In this document: positions 41,504 through 50,280 of the stretch, piece after piece
Position numbering within the stretch: the stretch's first letter is position 1
How the letters are laid out: each line of letters opens with the position of its first letter
Origin: Catellatospora sp. TT07R-123
GTDB lineage: Bacteria > Actinomycetota > Actinomycetes > Mycobacteriales > Micromonosporaceae
Direction of reading: 5' to 3'
DNA length: 64,000 nt
Assembly: GCF_018327705.1 (NCBI RefSeq)
Contig: NZ_BNEM01000001.1
Location: 1-64,000, forward strand
Translations under genes and position numbers: made by a program
The notes under the pieces: model-generated
The model's input: the letters and a program-made list of their open reading frames with translations, nothing else
What the model was told of the DNA's origin: nothing
The model's database searches: none

Positions 41504-41881
41504 CTACCACTCCGGCGCCAGATCCTGCTGGCTGATCAGGGCGTCCAGCGGTTCGAGCCGACGGCGCAGCGTACGGGCATCCGCCGGGGGCAGGACCGCC
41601 AGCACGCTGTCGAGCAGCCTCCGCTCGCGCGGCGGGTCGGCGCAGCAGCCGTACTCGCCGCAGGTGCGCAGGTGTTCGCGGCCGGTGCGGTCGGCGCGGG
41701 CGAAGTCCTGCCACAGCCTCAGGGCGGCGTGGACGGCCCCGGGATGGCCGCGGGTGCGTTCCCAGCGGGCGATGACAGCCTGGCCTCGGGCGGAGACGCC
41801 CTCGACGGCGGCGATCCGCTCGCCTGGCCGACGGCGGCGGTGCAGGTCGGCCCGTACCTGGCCGGGTGCGTTACGACCCAT
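41504..41881 (-). CDS. Conserved hypothetical protein
   Basis: A 125-residue basic protein. The middle contains three cysteines (HLRTCGEYGCC) followed by ADPPRERRLLDSVLAVLPPADARTLRRRLEPLD, a conserved-looking helical block. It could bind a metal or nucleic acid. No family is recognised. It lies directly downstream of nothing on the same strand and converges with the M50 gene. Confidence 0.6.
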   Translation of the reverse strand: MGRNAPGQVRADLHRRRRPGERIAAVEGVSARGQAVIARWERTRGHPGAVHAALRLWQDFARADRTGREHLRTCGEYGCCADPPRERRLLDSVLAVLPPADARTLRRRLEPLDALISQQDLAPEW

Positions 41882-41966
41882 GGGCCTTTCTGGTGATCGT
41901 CATGCCCGGGATCGTCTCACGCCCACGCCACCGGGGCGACTCCATTGCGGAGCCGCCCCGGGGCGG

Positions 41967-44309
41967 TCAGAGCAGGGTGAAGGTCTTGCCGGTGAGGGTC
42001 ACGTCGGTGGGCAGCGGGCCCGGCGCCAGCCCCGCCGGGCGCGGCCGCAGGCCGCTGACGTCGCCGAAGCCGTCGCTCTGGTCCGTGACACGGACCGTCA
42101 CCGGCCCCGACCCGGCGAAGCGCAGCCGCACCTCGACGCCGTCCGGCGGCAGGCCGTGGAACACGAAGCCCCAGCCCCACCGTCCGGCGCGGACGGGCGC
42201 GGCGACGTCGACCGGCACCTCGACGCCGTCGACGATCGCGGCGACCGGCTGCGGACCGTCGGCGGCCACGTGGAACGACACCACCGGGGCCGCCCGGGTC
42301 GAGCGCAGCGCGAACACCGTCGACCGGTCACCGGCGGCGGCCAGCAGCTCCGGCAGCGGGGTCAGCTCCGGTGGCGTCAGCTCGATCCTGGGGGCAGGAC
42401 CGGTGCGGTAGTCCGACAGCAGCGGGCCGACCAGCGTCGGGAACGTCGGTTCCGGGGACTCGACCGGGCCGGTGAGGTAGCCGGAGGTCCAGTCGTCGGC
42501 GGCGGCGTCGGGCGACAGCCAGCGGGCGGTGCCGGTGTCGGCGTCGTAGGCGTACAGCAGGTGGGACGGGCGCGGGTGGTCGGCGTCGAGCGGGTCGGTG
42601 ACCAGCCCGGTGGCGAACAGCACCGCGACCGCCGCCGCCCCGGCCGCGGCGACCACCCCGGCGCGGCGGCGCACCAGCAGGTCCAGCAGCGGCAGCGCGG
42701 GCACGGCCAGCAGCGCGATCAGGGCGGCCGGGGCGGCGCCCGCGGCCAGGCCCAGCGCCGGGTACAGCAGCCCGATCACCGGTGCCGCCACCAGCAGCGT
42801 CACCAGGGCACCGGCCTGCACCGCGATCGGCCACCACGGCACCAGCCCCGGCCGGGCCAGGGCGAGGCCGCCCGCGACGGCGCTGACCAGCACCGGCAGG
42901 CTGAACAGGTACGAGGCCCCCGGCGCGACCGGTGCCAGCGCCGCCCCGAGCACGCCGAGCCAGGTGAGGCCGCCGGTCAGCAGGGCCGCCGCGCCGAGCC
43001 GCCGCCGCATCAGCAGCCACCAGCCCGCTGCGGCGAGCAGCGCGACCGCGGTCAGCGCGGCGCGGTACCAGCCCGGTTCGTAGGGGTCGCCGAGGACGAA
43101 CGCGGCGTACTCGGGGCGGATCGCGACGGCGAGCTGCCAGAGGGCCACCGCTGCGGCCACGGCGGCGACGACCGGGGCGAGGCCGGTGCCGACGGCGACG
43201 GCGTAGCGGCCGAGGGTGAGCTGCTCGGCGCGGCGGGCCAGCGCGACCAGGGCGGCCAGGGCCAGCAGCTCGGCGGCGGCCAGCGGCAGCACCAGGGTGT
43301 TCGGGTAGCGGACGAGGCCGAGCGGGGTCCAGAAGTAGGTGTCGGCCCCGTCGTCGAGGTGGGCCAGGTCGGCACCGCCGAGCGAGCGGGCCAGGCCCAG
43401 CACGAGCTCGCCCTCGTGCTGGAGGCTGGCGCCGCCGACGTGGTCGGCCGAGTCGCCCGGGGTGTGGTAGCGGGCGGAGCCGTCCAGGTAGGCGACGTTC
43501 AGCCCGGCGACGCCGGCCTCGCGCCACTCGGTGAAGTCGGTGTCGTTGGGCAGCCGCCGGTAGACCTCGGCCGACAGGGAGAACCCCAGCGGGGTGGGGG
43601 TGGCGGCGTAGTGGCCGATCAGCGTGCTGTTGGCGGGCGAGGTCTCGAACATGAGCGCGGGGCCGTGGTCGCCGCGGGCCTCCAGGTTGACCACGACGGC
43701 GGCGGCCGGGTCGGGGCGGCGGGTGTCGAGGAACAGGCGGGCGCCGAGCAGACCCGGCTCCTCGCTGTCGGTGAGCACGAGCACGGTGTCGTTGCGGGCG
43801 GCAGGACCCTCGGTGAGCGCACGCGCGGTCTCCAGCAGGGCGGCGACCCCGGCGGCGTCGTCGTTGGCGCCGGGCCCGGTGCGGACCGAGTCCAGGTGGG
43901 CGGTGAGGTAGACGGTGCCGGTGCTGGCGGTGCCGGGGCGGCGGGCGGTCAGGTTGGTGACCCGCCCGATCGGCACCGGGGCGCCCAGGCGGGGGTTCGC
44001 GACGGTGCCGGTGACGGGCTCGACGGTCCAGCCGAGGCTGCCGAGCTGCTGCGCCGCGTAGTCCAGGACGCGGGTGTGGGCGGCGGTGCCGACCGGGTGG
44101 GGCTGGCCGGCGACGGCCCGGACGTGGTCCATGGCCCGGGTGGCGGAGAACCGGCCGGTCGGGGCGTCCGCTGCCGCGGGGGCCGGCGGGCGCATCGCCA
44201 GCAGCACGACCGTGGCGGTGGCGAGCAGGACGAGCAGGGCCGCGGCGCCGGTGGCCACCGGGCGGCGGAGGAGGGGGGTCGGCTGCACCTGCGGAGTGTA
44301 TGTGCTCAT
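41967..44309 (-). CDS. M28-family peptidase with multi-span membrane domain
   Basis: A 780-residue protein. An N-terminal membrane helix lies at about 19-40. An M28 peptidase domain (about 55-330) has typical zinc-ligand elements: AHLDSVRTGPGANDDAAGVAALLE, DSEEPGLLGARLF, VVNLEARGDHGP and YHTPGDSADHVG. At least six hydrophobic segments between about 345 and 600 and a C-terminal beta-rich domain (about 600-780) follow. The architecture resembles fungal/yeast PFF1-like membrane M28 proteases. It is probably a membrane-bound aminopeptidase. Confidence 0.82.
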   Translation of the reverse strand: MSTYTPQVQPTPLLRRPVATGAAALLVLLATATVVLLAMRPPAPAAADAPTGRFSATRAMDHVRAVAGQPHPVGTAAHTRVLDYAAQQLGSLGWTVEPVTGTVANPRLGAPVPIGRVTNLTARRPGTASTGTVYLTAHLDSVRTGPGANDDAAGVAALLETARALTEGPAARNDTVLVLTDSEEPGLLGARLFLDTRRPDPAAAVVVNLEARGDHGPALMFETSPANSTLIGHYAATPTPLGFSLSAEVYRRLPNDTDFTEWREAGVAGLNVAYLDGSARYHTPGDSADHVGGASLQHEGELVLGLARSLGGADLAHLDDGADTYFWTPLGLVRYPNTLVLPLAAAELLALAALVALARRAEQLTLGRYAVAVGTGLAPVVAAVAAAVALWQLAVAIRPEYAAFVLGDPYEPGWYRAALTAVALLAAAGWWLLMRRRLGAAALLTGGLTWLGVLGAALAPVAPGASYLFSLPVLVSAVAGGLALARPGLVPWWPIAVQAGALVTLLVAAPVIGLLYPALGLAAGAAPAALIALLAVPALPLLDLLVRRRAGVVAAAGAAAVAVLFATGLVTDPLDADHPRPSHLLYAYDADTGTARWLSPDAAADDWTSGYLTGPVESPEPTFPTLVGPLLSDYRTGPAPRIELTPPELTPLPELLAAAGDRSTVFALRSTRAAPVVSFHVAADGPQPVAAIVDGVEVPVDVAAPVRAGRWGWGFVFHGLPPDGVEVRLRFAGSGPVTVRVTDQSDGFGDVSGLRPRPAGLAPGPLPTDVTLTGKTFTLL

Positions 44310-44331
44310 GGGAATCTGCGAATACCTCGGC

Positions 44332-44363
44332 GGTCCGCGCCGGGCCGGTGCCCGGCGCGGACC
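44332..44363. terminator. Hairpin with perfect 14-bp arms between M28 and pectinesterase genes
   Basis: GGTCCGCGCCGGGC (44332-44345) pairs with GCCCGGCGCGGACC (44350-44363) with a 4-base loop. It lies just after the pectinesterase stop, read on the minus strand, and is the likely end of the pectin operon. Confidence 0.65.
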
Positions 44364-44371
44364 TCAGTTCG

Positions 44372-45811
44372 TCAGATGGGGTTCCAGCCGTCGGATCCGG
44401 CCAGGTACTTCTGCGGGGTGTAGTTGGCCGCCTGCGCGTCGCTGAGCTGCGGCCGGTTGCTGTTGACGCCTGCCCCGGCACCGGTGTTGCGGTATTCCAG
44501 GAACCGGGCGTTCTGCCAGGTGCTGGTGGACATGTCGGTCCACGGCTGGGCGGTCTTGATGGTGCCGGTCAGGGTGGACTCGCGGTAGAGCACCTGCGCG
44601 TCCTGCCGCCACGGCCGCCCGAGCTGGGTGGTGTTCGCGGTGGCGCCGGAGACGGTCGACTTGTAGATCAGGAAGCCGTACCTCCGGTCGGCGGGGGTGC
44701 TGGCGGCCGTGATCGGGCCGCCGGTGGTGCGCTTCTCGTAGATCTGGCAGGCGTTGAAGACGGCGATGCCGCCGCCGTAGATGAAGTCGACCGTGCCCTC
44801 GACGTACGAGTTGACGAAGTACACCCGGGCCGAGTTGTTCACCAGCAGGGTGTCCTGGTTGCTCAGCAACCGTACGTTGTCGAACCGGCCCCGGTCGACG
44901 TTGAGGTTGAGCGCCAGCGTCTGCACGCCGATGCCGTAGTCGTTGGACACGGTGAGGTTGGTCGCCGCGAAGTCGTGTCCGAACACGGCCACGGTGGCGC
45001 CGTTGTTGGCGCTGCCGTCGGCGGCGGTGTGGTTGTTGACGATCACCGTGGCACCGGCCGACGAGCCGAGGCCCTGGAGGGTGACGTACGGCTTGTCGGC
45101 CGGGACCACCACGGTCTCGCGGTAGGTGCCCGCCTTGATGGTGATGACCCGGCGGCTGCCGTTGCCGGAGGGCACCGCGTTGATCGCCGCCTGGACGCTG
45201 GTGTACTGCCCGGTGCCGTCGGCCGCGACCGTCGGGGTGCCGGGCGGCGTGCTGGGCGCGGTGCCGACCAGGTTGAACGCGATCTGCATGCGGGCGATGT
45301 CGGAGCAGGTCTCCTGCACGATCGGGTTGTTGCCCGCCGTGGAGCCGTCCTTGTCGCTGACGCACTGCGCGGTCGCGGCGCCGGTCACCAGGTACTTGCC
45401 GGACGCCGCCGACGAGGCGCTGAAGGTCCACAGCTGGTTGGCCTGCGCCGTGCCGCAGCCCCACTGCTGGAGCTGGGTGCCGGAGGTGGTGGAGGCGCCC
45501 GGCACGTCGGCGCACATGCCGCTGTTGACGTTGACGAGCTGGAACTTCCCTGAGCTCGCCACGACCCGCCACTGCTGGCGGGCGGCCCCGGCCGCGCAGG
45601 CGGCCTGGGTCAGCTTCGTGCCGGAGGCGGTGGAGTCGCCGGGCACCTCGACGCACTTGCCGCTGGCGCCGGGCACGAGGGTGTAGACGCCGCCCGCGAC
45701 CGGGGCGACGGCCGCCTGCGAGGCGGCGGGCAGCAGCACGGCCGCGACGGGGACCGCCACGACCAGGGCCAGCGCGGCCAGCAGCGGCCTGATGACACGG
45801 GTACGGGTCAT
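44372..45811 (-). CDS. Secreted pectinesterase (CE8) with N-terminal ricin-type lectin module
   Basis: A 479-residue exoenzyme. A signal peptide lies at about 1-33. A ricin-type beta-trefoil lectin region (about 38-190) contains repeats ending QQWRV and NQLWTF. A CE8 catalytic domain (about 200-479) has LLSNQDTLL, YVEGTVDFIYGGG and LGRPWR, which carry the conserved Gln/Asp/Arg of pectin methylesterases. It de-esterifies pectin outside the cell. Its ATG lies one base after the pectate lyase stop, with GGAG upstream inside that gene's end, so the two form an operon. Confidence 0.9.
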   Translation of the reverse strand: MTRTRVIRPLLAALALVVAVPVAAVLLPAASQAAVAPVAGGVYTLVPGASGKCVEVPGDSTASGTKLTQAACAAGAARQQWRVVASSGKFQLVNVNSGMCADVPGASTTSGTQLQQWGCGTAQANQLWTFSASSAASGKYLVTGAATAQCVSDKDGSTAGNNPIVQETCSDIARMQIAFNLVGTAPSTPPGTPTVAADGTGQYTSVQAAINAVPSGNGSRRVITIKAGTYRETVVVPADKPYVTLQGLGSSAGATVIVNNHTAADGSANNGATVAVFGHDFAATNLTVSNDYGIGVQTLALNLNVDRGRFDNVRLLSNQDTLLVNNSARVYFVNSYVEGTVDFIYGGGIAVFNACQIYEKRTTGGPITAASTPADRRYGFLIYKSTVSGATANTTQLGRPWRQDAQVLYRESTLTGTIKTAQPWTDMSTSTWQNARFLEYRNTGAGAGVNSNRPQLSDAQAANYTPQKYLAGSDGWNPI

Positions 45812-45812
45812 C

Positions 45813-47297
45813 TCAGGCTCCGATGTTCGACTGGGGACCGGCGTACGTGGTGACCAGCGACGGCACGTTGGCGGCCGGGTCGAGGGTGTAGGAGTAGAAC
45901 GACGACGGGTCGAACGCCGACCCGTTGGTCTGTGCCTTGCCGGTGCAGTTGACGAGGATGCTGCCCCGCTGCACGAGCTGCGCGGCCGTGGTGTCCGGGT
46001 AGTACGGGTTGGCCACGTTCTGGAAGTAGCTGTTCTCCAGCACCATCTTCGTGGCGCCGCGCGACAGGTTGCCGTACGACGTGACGTTCTGCAGGTAGTT
46101 GTTGTACAGGTGCGCGTAGGCGACGTTGTCGGTGCTGGGGTTGCGCTGGTTGGTGTCGTGGATCCAGTTGTGGTGGATCGTCATCCGCGCGGTGACGTTG
46201 TCGGTCCAGCCGATGCCGAACGTCTTGTTGTGGTCGGACAGCACGTTCCACGACACGGTCAGGTACGTGGTGTCCTTGCGGCTGTCGATCAGGCCGTCGT
46301 TGGTGTGGGTGATCAGGTTGTGGTCGATCCAGATGTGGTCGGCGGTGTCCATCTGGATGCCGTCGTAGTCGAACTCCTTGTCGTCGGGGTCGTCGGAGGC
46401 GACCTCGGTCTCGCCGATGGTCAGGTTCCGGATGATCACGTTGTGCACCCCGGTGCCGAGGAAGATGCCGCCGTGCAGGATCTTTCCGTTGCGGCCGACC
46501 CCGATCAGGGTCTTGTTCGAGGTAACCGGGATCTCGTAGCCGAAGGTCGGCACGGTGATCGCCGCGTTGATCCGGATCGTGTACGCCGACGACGACGTCG
46601 CGTACTTCAGCAGGTCGGCGTAGGTGGTGACGGTGACGGTGGCACCGCCCGCACCGCCTGTCGTCCCGGCGGCGAACCCGTCGGCGGTGTTGGACCAGGT
46701 GCGGCCGGAGCCCGTCGGGCTGGGCGCGGCGCCGACGAGGTTGAACGACCACTGCATCCGGGCGATGTCGGCGCAGGTCTCCTGCACGATCGGGTTGCCG
46801 CCGGCGGTGGAGCCGTCCTTGTCGCTGACGCACAGGCCGCTGGAGACGCCGGTGATCCGGTACTTGCCGGAGGCGGCGGCCGACGCGGTGAAGGTCCACG
46901 ACTGGTTGGCCTGCGCCGAACCGCAGCCCCACTGCTGGAGCTGGGTGCCGGACGCGGTGGAGGCGCCGGGGACGTCGGCGCACATGCCGCTGTTGACGTT
47001 GACGAGGTTGTACGCGCTGCCGGCGGCGGTGACCCGCCACTGCTGGTAGGTCGCGCCCGCCGAGCAGGCGGCCTGGGCGAGCTTGGTGGCGGAGGCGGTG
47101 GAGCCGCCGGGCACCTCCAGGCACTTGCCGCTGGCACCGGCGACGACGGTGTAGACGCCGCCGGGCAGCGGCGCGGTCGCGGCCTGCGAGGGCAGCATGG
47201 ACACGCCGACGACCGCGGCGGGCACGGTGATCAGGACAGCGGCCGCGGTGATCAGCCGGGTCGCGGTCCGGGAACGGGGACGGGACGGTTCGAGCAT
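45813..47297 (-). CDS. Secreted pectate lyase (PL1 family) with N-terminal ricin-type lectin module
   Basis: A 494-residue exoenzyme. A signal peptide lies at about 1-42. A ricin-type module (about 45-200) is closely similar to that of the neighbouring pectinesterase. A PL1 parallel-beta-helix lyase domain (about 210-494) has VWIDH-type WIDHNLITHTNDGLIDS, QMDTADH with calcium ligands, and HNWIHDTNQRNPSTDN near the expected catalytic Arg. It cleaves polygalacturonate by beta-elimination. I chose the ATG at 47297 for its AGGAAGG site. It is the first gene of the pectin operon and divergent from the sigma-PL9 gene. Confidence 0.9.
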   Translation of the reverse strand: MLEPSRPRSRTATRLITAAAVLITVPAAVVGVSMLPSQAATAPLPGGVYTVVAGASGKCLEVPGGSTASATKLAQAACSAGATYQQWRVTAAGSAYNLVNVNSGMCADVPGASTASGTQLQQWGCGSAQANQSWTFTASAAASGKYRITGVSSGLCVSDKDGSTAGGNPIVQETCADIARMQWSFNLVGAAPSPTGSGRTWSNTADGFAAGTTGGAGGATVTVTTYADLLKYATSSSAYTIRINAAITVPTFGYEIPVTSNKTLIGVGRNGKILHGGIFLGTGVHNVIIRNLTIGETEVASDDPDDKEFDYDGIQMDTADHIWIDHNLITHTNDGLIDSRKDTTYLTVSWNVLSDHNKTFGIGWTDNVTARMTIHHNWIHDTNQRNPSTDNVAYAHLYNNYLQNVTSYGNLSRGATKMVLENSYFQNVANPYYPDTTAAQLVQRGSILVNCTGKAQTNGSAFDPSSFYSYTLDPAANVPSLVTTYAGPQSNIGA

Positions 47298-47639
47298 CGG
47301 ACGGCCTTCCTGCGCGCCCGGCGGGGCGCGCACGTGGTGGGACCGCCGCCTCTGTCCGTAGGGAGGGCAGGCGCGGGGTCCGGCGGGTCGCGGCAGTCCT
47401 GCCGGGCGACAGGCCTGCCGACGGTCGCCCCGGTCCGGCGGACCGGAGCGACCGTCGGCAGTAGACGGACCGCGTCACCCCCGGATAACGCATCCCGCAC
47501 AAGATTTTTTCCTGGTATCGCGACGACCTGCGCCGCAAGGAGAATTCACGCAGTCTTTACAACAAACTCGACGCTGTGCCACGATGGCGCCCGCGCCCCG
47601 CACCGGACGTCCGACCCCCATCCCGGAAACGGCCCGCCG
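47298..47639. promoter_or_regulatory. Divergent promoter region between pectate-lyase operon and sigma-PL9 gene
   Basis: This 342-base gene-free region holds a 47-bp near-perfect palindrome (47415-47461, listed separately). It also has the window's strongest AT-rich stretch (GCACAAGATTTTTTCCTGG, near 47500). A TTTACA (47556-47561) is a candidate -35 for the rightward gene. It must contain promoters for both directions. Confidence 0.6.
47415..47461. repeat. Near-perfect 47-bp palindrome (23-bp arms, 1-base loop)
   Basis: The left arm (47415-47437, starting CTGCCGACGGTCGC) matches the complement of the right arm (47439-47461, ending GCGACCGTCGGCAG) at 22 of 23 positions. It sits about 118 bases before the PL1 start and about 180 before the sigma-PL9 start. 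It is a candidate operator or 5'-leader hairpin. Confidence 0.75.
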
Positions 47640-49811
47640 ATGAATCCCGCCCCCGACACCGGACTGGTCCGAGCGGCGCAGGCCGGTGACCCCCGGGCGT
47701 GCCAGGACCTGTTCGCCGCGCACCTGTCGCTGGTGTACAACGTCGTCGGCCGCGCGCTGGACGGGCACCCGGACACCGACGACGTGGTGCAGGAGACCAT
47801 GCTGCGCGCCGTGGCCGCCCTGCCGCGGCTGCGCGACCCGGACCGGTTCCGTTCCTGGCTGATCGCCATCGCGGTCCGGCAGACCCAGGAACGCGGACGG
47901 GCGCGCGGCACGTCCCAGGCCCGCCTGCGGCAGTGGGACGGCTGGACCGAGCTGCCCGATCCTGCGGCCGATCCGGAGGGCGAGACCCTGGCCAACGTCA
48001 GCCTGTCCGCGCAGCGGCGCGAGGTCGCGGCGGCCGCCCGCTGGCTCAGCCCGGCCGAGCAGAGCCTGCTCGCGCTGTGGTGGCAGGAGGTGGCGGGCGT
48101 GCTGAGCCGCACCGACCTGGCGGCCGCCCTGGGCATCACCGTCGCCCACTCGGCGGTACGCGTGCAGCGGATGAAGGCGCAGCTCGACCTGGCCCGGCAG
48201 GTGGTACAGGCGTGGCGGGCCGACCCGCGCTGCCCCGGCCTGGACACGGCTGCCCGCGCCCCCCGGCGCGATCGGGGTCCGCTGTCGCTGCGCCGGGCCG
48301 GGCAGCACGTCCAGGACTGCGCAGCGTGCGCCGGACGCCTGGCGCCGCTGGTGCCCGCCGAGCGCCTGCTGACCGGCGCCACGCTGCTGCCGGTGCCGGT
48401 CGCGCTGGCGGCGAAGGTCGCCGGACTGCTGAGCACGGGCACGCTCGCGGCCGGTGCCGGTTCGCTCGGCCTGGCCGTCGGCGGCTGGCTGCGCCGCGCC
48501 GCGGCCGGGCTGAGCACCAAGACGGCGGCCGTCGGCGGATCGTCGCTGGCCGCGGTGACCGCCGCGGCGGTGCTCGCGGTCCACTACCTGCCTGCTTCGA
48601 CGCCACCAGCTCAGGCGGACCCGGCACGGCCCACGCCGTCGGCGGCGGCGAGTGCCGCGCCGAGCGCAAGCCCGGCCGCGAGCCCATCCCGGCGGCCGCC
48701 GACGGCGGCACCGCCGCTGACCGGGGTGGCCACTGCCGACCTGTATGTGGCACCCGACGGCAGCGACGGGAACCCGGGCACGCTCGCCGCCCCGCTGGCC
48801 AGCCTGAACCGGGCGGTCGAGCTGGTCCGGGCCGGTCAGACCATCGCGCTGCGCGGCGGGACCTACCGGGCGGCCGCCCCGGTCACCATCACGACCAGCG
48901 GCACCGGGTCGCAGCGGATCACCCTGAGCAACTACCGCGGCGAGCAGCCGGTCCTCGACGCGACCGCGATCCGCGGCAACCAGTGGTACGTGACCCAGCG
49001 CGCGTCGTACTGGACCGTGCAGGGGCTGGCCGTACAGCATGCCAAGACGTTCCCGTATGTCTGCGTGAGCTGCCGCGGCTCGGTCTTCCAGCGGCTGGCG
49101 ATGCACGACAACGGTGCCACCGGGCTGGTGCTGCGCGGACCCGGCACGGTCGGCAACCAGGTGCTCGACAGCGACTTCCACGACAACCACGACGACGCCG
49201 CGCACGGCGCCAACGCTGACGGGGTCGCGTTCAAGGACGGCGACGGAGCGGGCAACATCATCCGGGGCTGCCGCGCGTTCCGCAACGCCGACGACGGCAT
49301 CGACCTCAGCGGGTTCGCCGACCCGGTGACGGTGGAGCACAACTGGGCGTACGGCAACGGCGTCAACCGGTGGGCCCTGGCCGACTTCGCCGGGGCGGGC
49401 ACCGGGTTCAAACTGGGCGGCGGCGACCCGATCCCGGCCGCCACGCACGTCGTACGGGACAACGCCGCCTGGGACAACGCCAGCTACGGCTTCACCGAGC
49501 AGGGCAACCCCGGCGCGATCAGGGTCACCGGGAACACGGCGTTCCGCAACGGCGGCGACGGGTTCGCGTTCTGGTTCTCCCCCTCCTTGCTGGAGGCCAA
49601 CCTGGCGCTGGGCAACGGGCGCGACGACAACCGGGGCGACACCGCCCGCGAGAGCGGCAACTCGTGGAACCAAAGCGGCTGGAGCACGGCCCTGCTGCGC
49701 AGCGCCGATCCGGCCGCCGCCGAGGGACCGCGGCGCGCGGACGGCACCCTGCCGGGCACCGCGTTCCTGACCACGACCCGCCCCGGCGTCGGGGCGCGGA
49801 TGGCACCCTAG
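47640..49811 (+). CDS. ECF-type sigma factor fused to transmembrane segment and PL9-family pectate lyase domain
   Basis: A 723-residue fusion. Residues about 8-85 are sigma region 2 (TDDVVQETMLRAVAAL), and 128-190 are region 4 with an HTH. HVQDCAACAGRL (223-234) is a His-x3-Cys-x2-Cys zinc-anti-sigma-like motif. Hydrophobic segments lie at about 247-283 and 300-317, followed by a Pro/Ala/Ser linker to about 360. Residues 365-723 form a parallel beta-helix pectate lyase of the PL9 type. Asp527, Asp551, Asp552, Asp555 and Lys591 reproduce the spacing of the calcium ligands and catalytic Lys I recall for Pel9A (209, 233, 234, 237 and 273). It is divergent from the PL1/pectinesterase operon. I infer a membrane-tethered pectin sensor and transcription factor. 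Confidence 0.8.
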   Translation: MNPAPDTGLVRAAQAGDPRACQDLFAAHLSLVYNVVGRALDGHPDTDDVVQETMLRAVAALPRLRDPDRFRSWLIAIAVRQTQERGRARGTSQARLRQWDGWTELPDPAADPEGETLANVSLSAQRREVAAAARWLSPAEQSLLALWWQEVAGVLSRTDLAAALGITVAHSAVRVQRMKAQLDLARQVVQAWRADPRCPGLDTAARAPRRDRGPLSLRRAGQHVQDCAACAGRLAPLVPAERLLTGATLLPVPVALAAKVAGLLSTGTLAAGAGSLGLAVGGWLRRAAAGLSTKTAAVGGSSLAAVTAAAVLAVHYLPASTPPAQADPARPTPSAAASAAPSASPAASPSRRPPTAAPPLTGVATADLYVAPDGSDGNPGTLAAPLASLNRAVELVRAGQTIALRGGTYRAAAPVTITTSGTGSQRITLSNYRGEQPVLDATAIRGNQWYVTQRASYWTVQGLAVQHAKTFPYVCVSCRGSVFQRLAMHDNGATGLVLRGPGTVGNQVLDSDFHDNHDDAAHGANADGVAFKDGDGAGNIIRGCRAFRNADDGIDLSGFADPVTVEHNWAYGNGVNRWALADFAGAGTGFKLGGGDPIPAATHVVRDNAAWDNASYGFTEQGNPGAIRVTGNTAFRNGGDGFAFWFSPSLLEANLALGNGRDDNRGDTARESGNSWNQSGWSTALLRSADPAAAEGPRRADGTLPGTAFLTTTRPGVGARMAP

Positions 49812-49846
49812 CCGGTATGGCAGGCCACGACCGGCCGCAGCCGCGT

Positions 49847-50089
49847 TCAGTAGAGGACGGCGTAGAGGGCCCACTCGCCGTGGCCCCACATCCACGAGCA
49901 GGCGGCGCGCTCAGCGATGTGCTCCTGAAGGAGCCACTGCACGTCGTTGAGGCAGTCCTGCTGTTCGGGATAGAAATCGTAGATCTCCCCGGGCGGCGCG
50001 GCGGCGGCGGAGGTGGCGATGACGCCGAGCCCGGACAGGGTGAGCCCTGCGGCCAGCGCGCTGGCGACGGCGATCTTCCTGAGGTTCAT
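49847..50089 (-). CDS. Small secreted protein, unknown
   Basis: An 80-residue protein with a clear signal peptide (MNLRKIAVASALAAGLTLSGLGVIATSAAA, cleavage about 30). The mature peptide is short and acidic, with two cysteines (EQQDCLND and RAACSWMW) and aromatic residues near the end (WGHGEWALYAVLY). It could be a secreted antimicrobial or signal-like peptide, but no family is recognised. Its ATG is preceded by a CAGGGAGATATCC ribosome-binding site. Confidence 0.65.
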   Translation of the reverse strand: MNLRKIAVASALAAGLTLSGLGVIATSAAAAPPGEIYDFYPEQQDCLNDVQWLLQEHIAERAACSWMWGHGEWALYAVLY

Positions 50090-50166
50090 CGGATATCTCC
50101 CTGAGGCCGGCAGCCATGCCGTTCCGTATCGGCTTAGCCGCACTGAGTAGTGTCATTGCCGCGCAG

Positions 50167-50195
50167 AACTTATGTGATACATGGGTCTCTGTCAA
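50167..50195 (-). promoter_or_regulatory. Candidate promoter for the small secreted protein
   Basis: On the minus strand, TTGACA (50195-50190) and TAAGTT (50172-50167) are spaced 17 bases apart, about 80 bases upstream of the start at 50089. The -35 is a perfect consensus, the -10 a weak one. Confidence 0.4.
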
Positions 50196-50280
50196 TATAT
50201 TGGCGGCCCGCCCAGGATGAAGGCGCTGCCAGGCGCCGACCCGACGGTGCGGCGCCGGGCGCGGGGGGCACACTTCCAGG

